From Streptomyces sp. B3I8 (GTDB lineage: Bacteria; Actinomycetota; Actinomycetes; Streptomycetales; Streptomycetaceae): a stretch of 64,000 bases of DNA. Shown here piece after piece: positions 51,887 through 60,971 of this stretch; within the stretch, counting starts at the first letter, position 1, and each line of letters begins with the position of its first letter. The position numbers were made by a program, and so were the translations under genes. The notes below the pieces were generated by a model. The model saw only the letters and a program-made list of their open reading frames with translations. It was not told the origin of the DNA and searched no databases. The DNA lies in the NCBI RefSeq assembly GCF_030816915.1, contig NZ_JAUSYN010000002.1, forward strand, positions 4,539,501 through 4,603,500, read 5' to 3'.

Positions 51887-52497
51887 GCCGCACGATCAAG
51901 GTCCTGCTGGCGGAGGACCAGTCCATGGTCCGCGAGGCGCTGGCCGCGCTGCTGGGACTGGAGGAGGACATCGAGGTCGTCGCCCAGGTGGCGCGCGGCG
52001 ACGAGGTGCTGGACGCGGTGCGGGAGCACGCCGTGGACGTTGCGCTGCTGGACATCGAGATGCCGGGCGCCACCGGGATCGAGGCGGCGGCCCGGGTGCA
52101 CCGGGAGATGCCCCGGGTGAAGCTGGTCGTCCTCACGACGTTCGGGCGGCCGGGCTATCTGCGGGCGGCGATGGAGGCGGGCGCGGACGCGTTCCTGGTG
52201 AAGGACGCGCCGGCGGCCCAGCTGGCCGAAGCGGTGCGGAAAGTACTGGCGGGGGAGCGGGTGATCGACCCCACGCTCGCCGCGGCGGCCCTCGCCGGGG
52301 GAGCCAACCCGCTGACCGACCGCGAACGCGAGGTGCTGCGGGCGGCGGCGGGCGGTGCGACCAACGCGGAACTGGCGGCGACGCTGCACCTGTCCCAGGG
52401 CACCGTCCGCAACTACCTCTCCACGGCCATCCAGAAACTGACTGCCCGCAACAGGACGGAAGCGGTGCGGATAGCCCGCGAGAAGGGCTGGCTGTAG
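51883..52497 (+). CDS. LuxR/NarL-family response regulator (module 1)
   Basis: The 204-residue regulator has a receiver domain (LLAEDQSMVREALAALLG, phospho-acceptor Asp in VALLDIEMPG, TTFGRPGYL, KDAP) and a C-terminal GerE/LuxR helix-turn-helix (LTDREREVLRAAAGGATNAE, GTVRNYLSTAIQKLTARNR). The start overlaps the kinase stop by 4 bp. It probably controls its own operon through the palindrome at 48846. Confidence 0.94.
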   Translation: MSRTIKVLLAEDQSMVREALAALLGLEEDIEVVAQVARGDEVLDAVREHAVDVALLDIEMPGATGIEAAARVHREMPRVKLVVLTTFGRPGYLRAAMEAGADAFLVKDAPAAQLAEAVRKVLAGERVIDPTLAAAALAGGANPLTDREREVLRAAAGGATNAELAATLHLSQGTVRNYLSTAIQKLTARNRTEAVRIAREKGWL

Positions 52498-52511
52498 CGG
52501 GGGATCACGCC

Positions 52512-52575
52512 CGCTCGTCCGCTCGTCCGCTCGTCCGCTCGTCCGCTCGTCCGGTCGTCCGCTCGTCCGGTCACC
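52512..52575. repeat. 8-bp tandem repeat, 8 units, at the junction of two convergent modules
   Basis: CGCTCGTC is repeated five times, then alternates with CGGTCGTC; the last unit (CGGTCACC) contains the stop codon of the leftward regulator. It lies exactly where the two ABC/two-component operons meet. Confidence 0.88.
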
Positions 52576-53251
52576 CGGCGCCCGCGTCGGAGCCCGGGCC
52601 GGCGAGTCCGAGGTCGTACGCGAGGATGACGGCCTGAATGCGGTCGCGAGCGCCGATCTTGGCGAGGACGCGGCCGACGTGCGTCTTCACCGTGGACTCG
52701 GAGACGACGAGCCGGGCGGCGATCTCCCCGTTGGTCCAGCCCTTGCCGATGGCGACGAAGATCTCGTGCTCACGCTCGGTGAGAGACCGCAGTCGCGGAT
52801 CCGTGCCCGGGTCACGCCTGGCGGCGGGCACGTGCTGCGTGTACTCGTCCAGGAGGCGGCGGGTGAGCGCGGGCGCGATGACGGCGTCGCCGACGGCGAC
52901 GGCGCGGATGCCGGCGAGGAGTTCCTCCGGGCGCGCGTCCTTGAGGAGGAAGCCGCTGGCCCCGGCGCGCAGGGCGGCATGGACGTACTCGTCGAGGTCG
53001 AAGGTGGTCAGCACGAGGACACGGGAGCGGCCCCCGGCCGCGGTGATCCGGCGGGTGGCCTCGATGCCGTCCATGCCGGGCATGCGCACGTCCATCAGGA
53101 CGACGTCGGGGCGCAGTTCGGCGGTCCTGCGGACGGCCTCGGCACCATTGGCCGCCTCGCCGACCACGTCCGTCTCGAGGATGGAGTCGAGCAGCACCCG
53201 GAAGCCGTAGCGCTGCAGCGGCTGGTCGTCGACGATGAGCACCGTGGTCAC
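52571..53251 (-). CDS. LuxR/NarL-family response regulator (module 2)
   Basis: The 226-residue regulator has a receiver domain (VLIVDDQPLQRYGFRVLL, Asp in VVLMDVRMPG, TTFDLDEYV, KDAR) and a LuxR helix-turn-helix (LTEREHEIFVAIGKGWTNGE, STVKTHVGRVLAKIGARDR). GTG 53249-53251 overlaps the kinase stop. It is the last gene of the leftward module 2. The low similarity to the module 1 regulator outside the common motifs indicates two independent systems and argues against a recent duplication. Confidence 0.94.
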   Translation of the reverse strand: MTTVLIVDDQPLQRYGFRVLLDSILETDVVGEAANGAEAVRRTAELRPDVVLMDVRMPGMDGIEATRRITAAGGRSRVLVLTTFDLDEYVHAALRAGASGFLLKDARPEELLAGIRAVAVGDAVIAPALTRRLLDEYTQHVPAARRDPGTDPRLRSLTEREHEIFVAIGKGWTNGEIAARLVVSESTVKTHVGRVLAKIGARDRIQAVILAYDLGLAGPGSDAGAG

Positions 53252-54579
53252 CGGGGGCCCGCCTGCGTGCCTGCCTGGGTGCCTGCCTGCGGTGTCACGT
53301 CCAGGGTGGCCTCCACCAGCCATCCGCCGCCGTTCGCGGGCCCGGCGGTGACCGTGCCGCCGTAGAGCGCCGCTCTCTCTCGCATACCCACCAGTCCGTG
53401 TCCTTCCTCGTTCCAAGGTGCGTGGCGTCCGGCCCGGCCGTTGTCCCGGACGCGGATGACCAGCCGTACGTCCTCGACGACCACCGCCAGCCGGACCCGG
53501 GTGCCGGCGCCGGCGTGCTTCAGCGCGTTCGTGAGGGCTTCCTGGACGATGCGGTAGACCGTCAACTGCATTCCGGAATCCAGGACGTCCACGTCGCCCA
53601 CGGTGCGGTACACGACGTCCAGGCCGGCGGTGCGCACCCCGTCGCACAGCGCCTCGATGTCCGACAGCCGTGGCTGTGGGCTGAGTTCGGGCGCCGCCGC
53701 CGGCACCTGCGAGGCCTCCCGCAGCACACCGAGCACGCGCCGCAGCTCGCCGAGGGCCGTGCGACCGGTGTCGCCGATGAGCCGCAGGGCCTCCTTGCCG
53801 CGTTCGGGAGCGGTGTCGGTGGCGTACAGCCCGGCGTCGGCGAGGGTGACCAGGACGGCCAGATGATGACCGACGATGTCGTGCATCTCGCGCGCCACCC
53901 GGGCCCGTTCGGTGGCCGCCGCGAGCCTGCTGCGCTGGTCGCGTTCGATCTCCAGACGTGCCGCCCGTTCGCGCAGCCCCGCGAGCTGGGCCCGCCGGGT
54001 CCGGATCATCATGCCGAGCGCCACGGCCGCGGTCGTGGTGCTCAGCAGGAAGAACAGCGCGTCCCAGACACTGACGACCGACGAGACGCGCACCGCGACG
54101 AGGACCGCCCCCGCCACCATGACCACGCACGCCCACGACAACTGCCGCAGCCGCCCGTGCAGGGCGAGGCTGTAGAGGGCGATGAACAGGGCGATGTCCG
54201 CGCGCAGCGCGACGTGCAGTGACCACTGGAGGCCGAACACCGCCGCGACCGCGCCGAACGCGGCCATGGGCCGGCGCCGCCGCCACAGCAGGGGCAGTAC
54301 CAGCCCGACCTGGAAGAGCAGGACGGCCGCCGTGGGCAGCGTGCGGAAGGCCAGCCGGAGTCCGTCCGGGCCGTCGCCGTCGTCGTCGCGGATCCCCCCG
54401 TGCACCAGATCCGGCAGGCAGAACATGGCGAAGACCAGCACCACCACCGCGGTGTCCAGCACCCACGGACGGGACCGGTCCGCCTGCCGCAGCCGCTGGC
54501 CGCCCCTCAGGAGCCGGGCGACCAGCGGTCCCATCCCGCCGGTCTCGTCGGCGGACGCGGTCGTCGTCGAGGTGCTCAC
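53248..54579 (-). CDS. Sensor histidine kinase, NarL-partner type (module 2)
   Basis: The 443-residue kinase has several membrane helices (about 40-210), a coiled region and the HisKA_3 motif (AREMHDIVGHHLAVLVTLAD), then the ATPase domain (VQEALTNALKHAGAGTRV, RVRDNGRAG, GHGLVGMRERAALYGG). The C-terminus ends in QAGTQAGTQAG from a 12-bp repeat. GTG 54577-54579 gives the S-T-S-T start seen in relatives; GTG 54609, 8 bases after the permease stop, is an alternative. Confidence 0.9.
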   Translation of the reverse strand: MSTSTTTASADETGGMGPLVARLLRGGQRLRQADRSRPWVLDTAVVVLVFAMFCLPDLVHGGIRDDDGDGPDGLRLAFRTLPTAAVLLFQVGLVLPLLWRRRRPMAAFGAVAAVFGLQWSLHVALRADIALFIALYSLALHGRLRQLSWACVVMVAGAVLVAVRVSSVVSVWDALFFLLSTTTAAVALGMMIRTRRAQLAGLRERAARLEIERDQRSRLAAATERARVAREMHDIVGHHLAVLVTLADAGLYATDTAPERGKEALRLIGDTGRTALGELRRVLGVLREASQVPAAAPELSPQPRLSDIEALCDGVRTAGLDVVYRTVGDVDVLDSGMQLTVYRIVQEALTNALKHAGAGTRVRLAVVVEDVRLVIRVRDNGRAGRHAPWNEEGHGLVGMRERAALYGGTVTAGPANGGGWLVEATLDVTPQAGTQAGTQAGPR

Positions 54580-54617
54580 CCGCCCATGATGCGGGTGGTC
54601 GGACGTCACCGCGCCGC

Positions 54618-55457
54618 TCAGACGTCACTGCGCCGCAGCCGGTACGCCGCGCCGGCCAGCGCGAGCGCCGTCCAGCCGACGAAGACCAGCAGACCGGCGG
54701 TCGGCGACAGGGTGGTGCTGTCATGGGTCAGTGCGAACATCGACTGGCCCGCGGTGCTCGGCAGGTAGGGGCTGATGTCGTCCTGCCACGAGCTGGGCAG
54801 CAGCGAGATCAGCCCGGGGATCAGCATCAGGACGGCGACCAGCACCGAGATGCCGCCGGCCACCGACCGCAGCAGTGCGCCCAGGGCGGTGCCGAGCACG
54901 CCGATCAGGCCGAGGTAGAGACCGGCGCCCAGCAGGCTCCGCAGGACTCCCGCGTCCGTCAGGCCCATCGCGGCCGGGGTGTCGGAGACGATGCCGCTGC
55001 CGAACCCGAAGGTGACGAACGCGCCCACGGTGCCGACGATCAGCGCGACCAGCCCGAACACGGCCGCCTTGGACCACAGCACGGGCAGGCGGCGCGGTAC
55101 GGCGGCGAGCGTCGAGCGGATCATCCCGGTGGAGTACTCCCCGGCGGTGACCAGCACGCCGAGCACGCCGAGGGCGAGCTGGGCGAAGGTGGTGCCGAAG
55201 AGGGACAGACTCACGGCCGTGGCGTCGGCGAAGTCCTCGTCCAGATGGCCGGAGTCGAACCCGGACTTGTAGCGGTAGGCGGCGATCAGCCCGAAGGCGA
55301 CGACGAAGAGCAGGCCGAGCCCGAGAGTGATCCAGGTCGAACGCAGCGACCACAGCTTGGCCCACTCGGAGGACAGCACGCGCCGTCCGGTCACCCGGTG
55401 GACGGGGCGGGCGGGAGCGGCCGCGGGGGCCTCGGCGGTCGTGGTCAGGGTGCTCAC
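54618..55457 (-). CDS. ABC-2 type exporter permease (module 2)
   Basis: The 279-residue membrane protein has an N-terminal cytoplasmic tail, then six hydrophobic segments with family motifs LSSEWAKLWSLRSTWITLGL, TAGEYSTGMIRSTLAAVPRR and PSTAGQSMFAL. It ends AYRLRRSDV. GTG 55455-55457 overlaps the ATPase stop. It differs in type from the module 1 permease, resembling the bacitracin/antibiotic-transport group. Confidence 0.9.
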   Translation of the reverse strand: MSTLTTTAEAPAAAPARPVHRVTGRRVLSSEWAKLWSLRSTWITLGLGLLFVVAFGLIAAYRYKSGFDSGHLDEDFADATAVSLSLFGTTFAQLALGVLGVLVTAGEYSTGMIRSTLAAVPRRLPVLWSKAAVFGLVALIVGTVGAFVTFGFGSGIVSDTPAAMGLTDAGVLRSLLGAGLYLGLIGVLGTALGALLRSVAGGISVLVAVLMLIPGLISLLPSSWQDDISPYLPSTAGQSMFALTHDSTTLSPTAGLLVFVGWTALALAGAAYRLRRSDV

Positions 55458-56479
55458 GCGGGCCTCCCGGCGGTCTCGAAGGTCTCGGCGGCCTCGTCGG
55501 CCGTGGTGGGTCCGGTGGGACTGGTGAGTCCGTTGGGTCCGTTCGGCCCGTTGGGTCCGTTGGGCTCGACGGTGGTGGTGCCGTGGTACTCCACGGCGTC
55601 CTTGGTCAGTTCCATGAACGCCTCCTCCAGCGACACGGTCCGCGCGCTCAGTTCGAACAGCGCGATCCCGTGCTCCGCCGCCTTCAGGCCGATCTCGCGG
55701 GCGCCGACCCCGGTCACCTGGAGCTCCTCGGAACCGGCGCGCCCGGTGATGTCGACCCCGGGGCCGGCCAGCACCTCGCGCAGCCGTGCCGGATCCTGCG
55801 TGGCCACCCTCACCGTGCCGCCGCCCGCCTCGCGGACGAGGTCGGCCACGGTGGTGTCGGCCAGCAGCCGGCCCCGCCCCACGACGATGAGGTGGTCCGC
55901 CACCAGGGCCATCTCGCTCATCAGGTGGGAGGACACGAACACGGTGCGGCCCTGGTCGGCGAGGCCCTTGAGCAGGTTGCGGATCCAGAGGACGCCTTCC
56001 GGGTCGAGCCCGTTGACCGGCTCGTCCAGCATCAGCGTCTGCGGATCGCCGAGCAGCGCCGCCGCGATGCCGAGCCGCTGTCCCATGCCGAGGGAGAAGG
56101 CCCCGGCGCGCTTGTTCGCCACCGCGCCGAGCCCGGCGAGCTCGATGACCTCGTCGACCCGGCTGCGGGGGATCCCGTGCGTCAGCGCGAGCGCCTTGAG
56201 GTGGTGGTAGGCCGTACGCCCCGGGTGGATCGACCTCGCCTCCAGCAGGGCGCCGATCTCCTGGAGCGGTGCGTGATGCCGGGCGTAGTGCAGGCCGTTG
56301 ACCGTGACGGAGCCGCTCGTCGGGGCGTCGAGCCCGACGATCATGCGCATGGTCGTGGACTTCCCCGCGCCGTTGGGGCCGAGGAAGCCGGTCACCATGC
56401 CCGGCTCGACGGTGAAGTCCAGTCCGTCGACGGCCGTCTTGTCGCCGTACCTCTTGGTGAGCTGCCGTGCGTCGATCAT
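55454..56479 (-). CDS. ABC exporter ATP-binding protein (module 2)
   Basis: The 341-residue ATPase has Walker A GPNGAGKST, Q-loop LLEARSIHPGRTAYHHL, signature FSLGMGQRLGIA, Walker B TLMLDEPVNGLD and H-loop SSHLMSEM, followed by a DUF4162-like C-terminal domain (LSARTVSLEEAFMELT) and a tail with NGP repeats. ATG 56477-56479 follows AAGGGG. The signature FSLGM in place of LSGGQ is normal for this exporter group. It starts the leftward module 2 operon. Confidence 0.92.
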   Translation of the reverse strand: MIDARQLTKRYGDKTAVDGLDFTVEPGMVTGFLGPNGAGKSTTMRMIVGLDAPTSGSVTVNGLHYARHHAPLQEIGALLEARSIHPGRTAYHHLKALALTHGIPRSRVDEVIELAGLGAVANKRAGAFSLGMGQRLGIAAALLGDPQTLMLDEPVNGLDPEGVLWIRNLLKGLADQGRTVFVSSHLMSEMALVADHLIVVGRGRLLADTTVADLVREAGGGTVRVATQDPARLREVLAGPGVDITGRAGSEELQVTGVGAREIGLKAAEHGIALFELSARTVSLEEAFMELTKDAVEYHGTTTVEPNGPNGPNGPNGLTSPTGPTTADEAAETFETAGRPA

Positions 56480-56538
56480 GCGGGTCCCCTTCTGCCGAAA
56501 CAGTGGCGCCCGTCCGATCCTCCGGCGCCTCACCGGCC

Positions 56539-56612
56539 ACGCTAGGACCCGGAACGCCCCGGATCGGTGGTACCGGGGACTGATCCACGCCGGTCGGGTC
56601 GTACCGCGGTAC
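56539..56612 (-). promoter_or_regulatory. Promoter and operator region of module 2
   Basis: On the leftward strand TAGCGT (56544-56539) is a good -10, but the -35 position is poor, as in activator-dependent promoters. Upstream lie a GGTACC core (56569-56574) and the perfect 12-bp palindrome GTACCGCGGTAC (56601-56612), probable sites for the module 2 response regulator. Confidence 0.45.
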
Positions 56613-56750
56613 TACGCGCCGACGTCGCCCCGCGCGGGACCCGACGCCGCTCCGTGTGGACCCGGGTATCGCTTGCGTGGGTGCCGACACCGCGCCCCGC
56701 GTGGGCCCCCGCACCGACCGTGGAGGCCCCGCAGCGACCCCGCGCCCCCG

Positions 56751-57656
56751 TCAGTTCAGGCGGGCGCGCGCCCCCCGCGCCTCCGCACGGACCGTGTCCG
56801 CCGCCGCCTCGTCCAGCGCCCCCACCACCTCCGCGTACGCCTCCAGCTGCTCGGCCCCCGCCAGGAACTCCCCCCGGAGCACCAGCGTGCGCGCGTACTC
56901 GTACCGCAGTCGTGCCGGGTGCGCCGGCAGACGCAGCGACAGCTCCAGCGCCCACAGGGCGACGTCCGACCGCTCGGGCCGGGCGGCGGCCCACGCACGG
57001 ACGTTGTTCAGGACGCGGAGCACGATCTCCAGCGGATCCGCCGGTGTCAGCATCGCCGGATCCAGCGCCGCCCCCGTCGTCCCGGCGACCAGCAGCTCCG
57101 CGTCGTCCCCGGTCAGCACCCGGCCCCCGGCGAACGGATCCGCCAGGACCTGCTCGCCCCCCGAACCGAACCCGCCACCCGCGCCGAGCTCTTCGACGGA
57201 GCCGAACCCCACCACGAAGTGTCCCGGCAGTGCCACCCCGTACACCGGCGCCCCGGCCCGCCGGGCCACCTCCATCCACAGCACCGACAGCAGGATCGGC
57301 AGCCCGCGCCGGCGTCGCAGCACCTCGTGCAGCAGGGACGACTCCAGCCGCTGGTAGTCGGCCGGCGTCCCCGCGAACCCGAGGCGCCCGCCGAGGAGTT
57401 CGGCCAGGGCCCTCGCCCAGGAACGCGGCCCGCCGGGCCGGAACGGCAGCTGCCCGGCCAGCTCGTCCAGCCGGACGTCGACCGCGTCCGTCCCGGCGTC
57501 GTCCAGCGTGCCGTCCGCCGCCGCGCCCACGAGCAGGCAGAGCGTGGCGAGGTCGGGCCGCTTCGCCCTGGCCTCCTCCGCGAACCGCCGCCGTACCTCC
57601 TCGCCCCGCTCCCGCCCCGGCGGAACCGGTCGTGCCGGTGGCCACACCCCGGCCAT
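56751..57656 (-). CDS. SirB1-like transglutaminase-fold/TPR protein
   Basis: The 301-residue protein has the SirB1 N-terminal domain: ESSLLHEVLRRRRGLPILLS, LWMEVARRAGAPVYGVALPG and HFVVGFG. The helical TPR-like C-terminus (NNVRAWAAARPERSDVALWA) follows. Family members have a transglutaminase-like core, but the catalytic Cys is often absent, as seems true here, so a non-enzymatic role is likely. ATG 57654-57656. It follows the GNAT gene by 3 bp and is probably co-transcribed. Confidence 0.85.
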   Translation of the reverse strand: MAGVWPPARPVPPGRERGEEVRRRFAEEARAKRPDLATLCLLVGAAADGTLDDAGTDAVDVRLDELAGQLPFRPGGPRSWARALAELLGGRLGFAGTPADYQRLESSLLHEVLRRRRGLPILLSVLWMEVARRAGAPVYGVALPGHFVVGFGSVEELGAGGGFGSGGEQVLADPFAGGRVLTGDDAELLVAGTTGAALDPAMLTPADPLEIVLRVLNNVRAWAAARPERSDVALWALELSLRLPAHPARLRYEYARTLVLRGEFLAGAEQLEAYAEVVGALDEAAADTVRAEARGARARLN

Positions 57657-57659
57657 GCC

Positions 57660-58739
57660 TCAGTCGTCCCGGCCGGGGCCGCCGTCGGCGTCCGGCTCCC
57701 GGAAGTGGTGGTACGCGTGGTGCGCGGTGAACCCGAGCCGCGCATACAGCGCACGCGCCCCCGCGTTGTCCGACTCCACCTGGAGCCAGCCCGCCGAGGC
57801 TCCCTCCTGAAGCGCACGCCCGGCCAGCGCGGCCATCACCGCCGTGGCGAGCCCGCGCCGGCGCAGGCCGGGGTCGACCTCGACCGCCGCGAACCCGGCC
57901 CACCGCCCGTCCACGACGAGCCGCCCGATCGCGGCGGGGGCGGCACCGCCATCGCGACCGTCCCCGTCGGCGGGAACGGTCGCGAACCACACCGACGGCC
58001 CGCTCCCGAGCACCCGCAGCGCCACCTCGCTCACCCCCTTGCGCTGGTAGCGCCGCAGCCACCGCTCGTCGGCCGTGCGGGTCAGCAGGACGTCCTCCGG
58101 TGCCGTCGGGCCCGGCGCCCGGTCCACGAGCGGGGCGAGCGCGCCGGTCCACAGTTCGGCCGTCACCTCACGCCGCCAGCCGCGCCTCGTCAGCTCGGCG
58201 CACAGCGCCTCCTCCGTGCCCTCGCCGCCCGTCGCCGCCTGCACGTACGCGGGCAGCCCGCGGGCCGCGTACCAGCGCCGTACGGCCGCGAGCGCGTCGT
58301 CGAGCGGCACACCGGGATCGCCCAGCGGCAGCGCCGAGTTGGCGCGGCGGGTGAACCCGGACGCCGCCCGCAGTTCCCACTCGCCGAGCCGCTCCCGCTC
58401 CACCGGCTGCCAGGCCCTGGCCGCGACCCGCGCCAGTTCCGCGTACGACGCGGCGGGGCCCCGGCGACGCGCCCGGGCGGTCGGCACCACCTTGCCCGCC
58501 ACCAGCACATTTTCCGCGATCCGGACGATCTCGCCGTCCCGTCGTGTGATCAGCAGCACACCGTCGTCCCATGATGTGAGAACGCCGACGGTGTCAGTGA
58601 ACTTCTCACCCCTGGTGGCATGTTCGGTCCGGCGTCGCACCGAAACGCGTTTGCCCACGTCAGCGGCGGTGAGGCGGACCTCGAGCCGTCCGCCCTCAGA
58701 GATTTCCACAGGTCGGTCCACCCCTCCTGTTCGGATCAT
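57660..58739 (-). CDS. GNAT-family acetyltransferase with N-terminal beta-barrel domain
   Basis: The 359-residue protein has an N-terminal small-barrel domain (GKRVSVRRRTEH, FTDTVGVLTSWDDGVLLITR), a middle segment, and a C-terminal GNAT domain with the acetyl-CoA loop (VEVDPGLRRRGLATAVMAAL) and VESDNAGARALYARLGF. The acceptor is unknown. The start is uncertain: ATG 58739 is used, while GTG 58709 is 13 bases after AGGAGG and would match where similarity to relatives seems to begin. It lies upstream of the SirB1-like gene and is divergent from fdxA. Confidence 0.82.
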   Translation of the reverse strand: MIRTGGVDRPVEISEGGRLEVRLTAADVGKRVSVRRRTEHATRGEKFTDTVGVLTSWDDGVLLITRRDGEIVRIAENVLVAGKVVPTARARRRGPAASYAELARVAARAWQPVERERLGEWELRAASGFTRRANSALPLGDPGVPLDDALAAVRRWYAARGLPAYVQAATGGEGTEEALCAELTRRGWRREVTAELWTGALAPLVDRAPGPTAPEDVLLTRTADERWLRRYQRKGVSEVALRVLGSGPSVWFATVPADGDGRDGGAAPAAIGRLVVDGRWAGFAAVEVDPGLRRRGLATAVMAALAGRALQEGASAGWLQVESDNAGARALYARLGFTAHHAYHHFREPDADGGPGRDD

Positions 58740-58849
58740 GCCCCGGAACGGAGATACTAGGTGCGGGCATCGACGACGCCGCGCTCCCGCGCGCCAGGCG
58801 GCGGAGCCTGAGGAGGCCCGCCAGCGCCCTATCGAGGAGGAACGACAGC

Positions 58850-59170
58850 GTGACCTACGTCATCGCAGAGCCTTGTGTCGACGTCAAGGACAAGGCGTGC
58901 ATCGAGGAGTGCCCGGTCGACTGCATCTACGAGGGCCAGCGGTCCTTGTACATCCACCCGGACGAATGCGTCGACTGTGGTGCCTGTGAACCGGTCTGCC
59001 CGGTCGAGGCGATCTTCTACGAGGACGACACTCCGGAGGAGTGGAAGGACTACTACAAGGCGAACGTCGAGTTCTTCGACGAGCTCGGCTCGCCCGGCGG
59101 GGCCAGCAAGCTGGGTCTCATCGAGCGCGACCACCCGTTCGTCGCGGCGCTGCCCCCGATGAACCAGTAG
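58850..59170 (+). CDS. fdxA: 7Fe ferredoxin FdxA
   Basis: The 106-residue ferredoxin has two clusters: a 3Fe-4S set with CVDVKDKACIEECPVDC and a 4Fe-4S set with CVDCGACEPVCPVEAI. The acidic C-terminal extension is typical of actinobacterial FdxA. It carries electrons for cytochromes P450 and other redox enzymes. GTG 58850 is preceded by GAGGAGGAACG. It is followed 198 bp later by the aminotransferase gene dapC, a pairing also seen in other actinobacteria. Confidence 0.96.
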   Translation: MTYVIAEPCVDVKDKACIEECPVDCIYEGQRSLYIHPDECVDCGACEPVCPVEAIFYEDDTPEEWKDYYKANVEFFDELGSPGGASKLGLIERDHPFVAALPPMNQ

Positions 59171-59368
59171 TCGTCGCCCCGGACGACGCTCGACGGCACG
59201 CACGCAGGGCACGCACATACGTCCGTGTGCGCGCGTGCCGCCCCGGTCCCGTACGGCGCTCACCGCGCCGTGCGGGACCGAGGCGTTCGGGCCCGAGCCG
59301 ACCCGCCCCGCCCGTGCCGCAAGCCGTGCGGCCGGGGGCGCCGGAGAGAAGAAAGAGAGCCGATTCCC

Positions 59369-60472
59369 GTGTCCGCAGTCTCCGACCGCCTTCCCGTCTT
59401 CCCCTGGGACAAGCTCGAGCCGTACAAGGCGACGGCCGCGGGGCACCCGGACGGGATCGTCGATCTGTCCGTCGGTACCCCGGTGGACCCGGTGCCCGAC
59501 CTGATCCAGAAGGCACTGGTCGCCGCGGCCGACTCGCCGGGCTACCCGACGGTCTGGGGCACGCCCGCGCTGCGCGACGCGATCACCGGCTGGGCGGAAC
59601 GCCGGCTCGGAGGCCGCGATCTCACGCACCGGCACGTGCTGCCGATCGTCGGCTCCAAGGAACTGGTCGCCTGGCTGCCGACCCAGCTCGGCCTCGGCCC
59701 CGACGACACGGTCGCGTACCCGCGCCTCGCGTACCCGACGTACGAGGTGGGCGCACGTCTGGCCCGCGCACGGTACGTGGCCTACGACGATCCGACACAG
59801 CTGGACCCGGCCGGTCTGAAGCTGCTGTGGCTCAACTCGCCGTCGAACCCGACGGGGCGGGTGCTGGCCGGGGAGGAACTGGCCCGGATCGTGGCCTGGG
59901 CACGCGAGCACGGCGTGCTCGTCGTCTCCGACGAGTGCTACCTGGAGCTCGGCTGGGAGGCCGACCCGGTCTCCGTCCTGCACCCGGACGTCAACGGCGG
60001 CTCCTACGACGGCGTCGTCGCCGTCCATTCCCTGTCCAAGCGGTCCAACCTGGCCGGTTATCGCGCGGCGTTCCTCGTCGGCGACCCGGCGGTCCTCGGG
60101 CCGCTGCTGGAGATCCGCAAGCACGGCGGGATGATGACGTCCGCGCCGACGCAGGCCGCGGTGGTCGCCGCGCTCTCCGACGACGCGCACGTGCGGGAGC
60201 AGCGGGAGCGGTACGCGGCGCGCCGGGCGACGCTGCGCGAGGCGCTCCTCGCGCACGGCTTCCGGATCGAGCACAGCGAGGCGAGCCTGTACCTGTGGGC
60301 GACGCGCGACGAGTCCTGCTGGGAAACGGTCGCGCACCTGGCGGACCGGGGCATCCTCGTCGCCCCCGGCGACTTCTACGGCCCGGCAGGCGCCCGCTTC
60401 GTCCGCGTGGCTCTGACCGCCACGGACGACAGGATCGACGCCGCGGCCGCCCGCCTTCGCAACAGGCCCTAG
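59369..60472 (+). CDS. dapC: Succinyldiaminopimelate aminotransferase, actinobacterial type
   Basis: The 367-residue fold-type I PLP enzyme converts N-succinyl-2-amino-6-ketopimelate to N-succinyl-LL-diaminopimelate, using glutamate as donor. The PLP-binding Lys lies in HSLSKRSNLAGYR. NSPSNPTGRVL and SDECYLELGW are the aminotransferase signatures, and FVRVALTA is near the end. The start GTG 59369 has an AGAGAG stretch about 11 bases upstream. The DapC assignment rests on similarity to actinobacterial DapC and on dapE lying 2 kb away. A 21-bp perfect terminator stem follows. Confidence 0.92.
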   Translation: MSAVSDRLPVFPWDKLEPYKATAAGHPDGIVDLSVGTPVDPVPDLIQKALVAAADSPGYPTVWGTPALRDAITGWAERRLGGRDLTHRHVLPIVGSKELVAWLPTQLGLGPDDTVAYPRLAYPTYEVGARLARARYVAYDDPTQLDPAGLKLLWLNSPSNPTGRVLAGEELARIVAWAREHGVLVVSDECYLELGWEADPVSVLHPDVNGGSYDGVVAVHSLSKRSNLAGYRAAFLVGDPAVLGPLLEIRKHGGMMTSAPTQAAVVAALSDDAHVREQRERYAARRATLREALLAHGFRIEHSEASLYLWATRDESCWETVAHLADRGILVAPGDFYGPAGARFVRVALTATDDRIDAAAARLRNRP

Positions 60473-60499
60473 CCGGGAGCCGCCGGGCGTGTGCCGGGC

Positions 60500-60547
60500 G
60501 CGAGGAGAAACCCCCGGGTTCCCGGACCCGGGGGTTTCTCCTCGCGA
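60500..60547. terminator. Perfect 21-bp bidirectional terminator
   Basis: CGCGAGGAGAAACCCCCGGG and one further base pair (60500-60520) are exactly mirrored at 60527-60547 around the loop TCCCGG, between dapC and a convergent gene. The AAA/TTT tract in the stem gives weak T-runs for both directions. Confidence 0.9.
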
Positions 60548-60554
60548 GGACGCG

Positions 60555-60971
60555 TCAGTGCAGCGGCAGGCCGTTCACGGGGAGGCCGCCCGAGGGGGCC
60601 GACTTCGTCGCGGACGACGCCACGTCACCCAGCGCCCCGCCGGCCTTGCCCGCGGCCTCGCCCGTGGCCTTCTGTGCCACCGGCACCGCCGTCTTGACGA
60701 CCTTGCCACCGGCCTTGCCCGCGGCCGGCACCGCCTTCTTGACCGTCTTGCCGCCCGTGTCACCCGCCACACCGGTGACGTGCTGGGTGGTGGTGTCGAC
60801 GTGGTGGGCGACGTGCGCACCGTCCAGCGCGGTCACACCACCGAGGTCGGGCGTGGCGGGCAGGGCCGTCGTCGCCGCGTCGGCGGAACCGGCCGCACCG
60901 ACCACGGGCGCCGCTCCCGCCGCGATGATCAGCGCGGCACGGGCGATCCGACGGGTCAGGGGGAGGGACAT
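60555..60971 (-). CDS. Small secreted Ala/Gly/Lys-rich protein
   Basis: The 138-residue precursor has a signal peptide (1-32, ending GSADA). The mature part is low-complexity, with pseudo-repeats (KTVKKAVPAAGKAGGKVVKT, AQKATGEAAGKAGGALGDVA), and ends in GLPVNGLPLH. I do not recognise it. The pattern resembles secreted structural or wall-bound peptides in Streptomyces. ATG 60969-60971 follows AAGGAG. A promoter with GATAAT at 61117-61112 and TTGCCC at 61139-61134 would give a leader of about 130 bases. Confidence 0.75.
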   Translation of the reverse strand: MSLPLTRRIARAALIIAAGAAPVVGAAGSADAATTALPATPDLGGVTALDGAHVAHHVDTTTQHVTGVAGDTGGKTVKKAVPAAGKAGGKVVKTAVPVAQKATGEAAGKAGGALGDVASSATKSAPSGGLPVNGLPLH

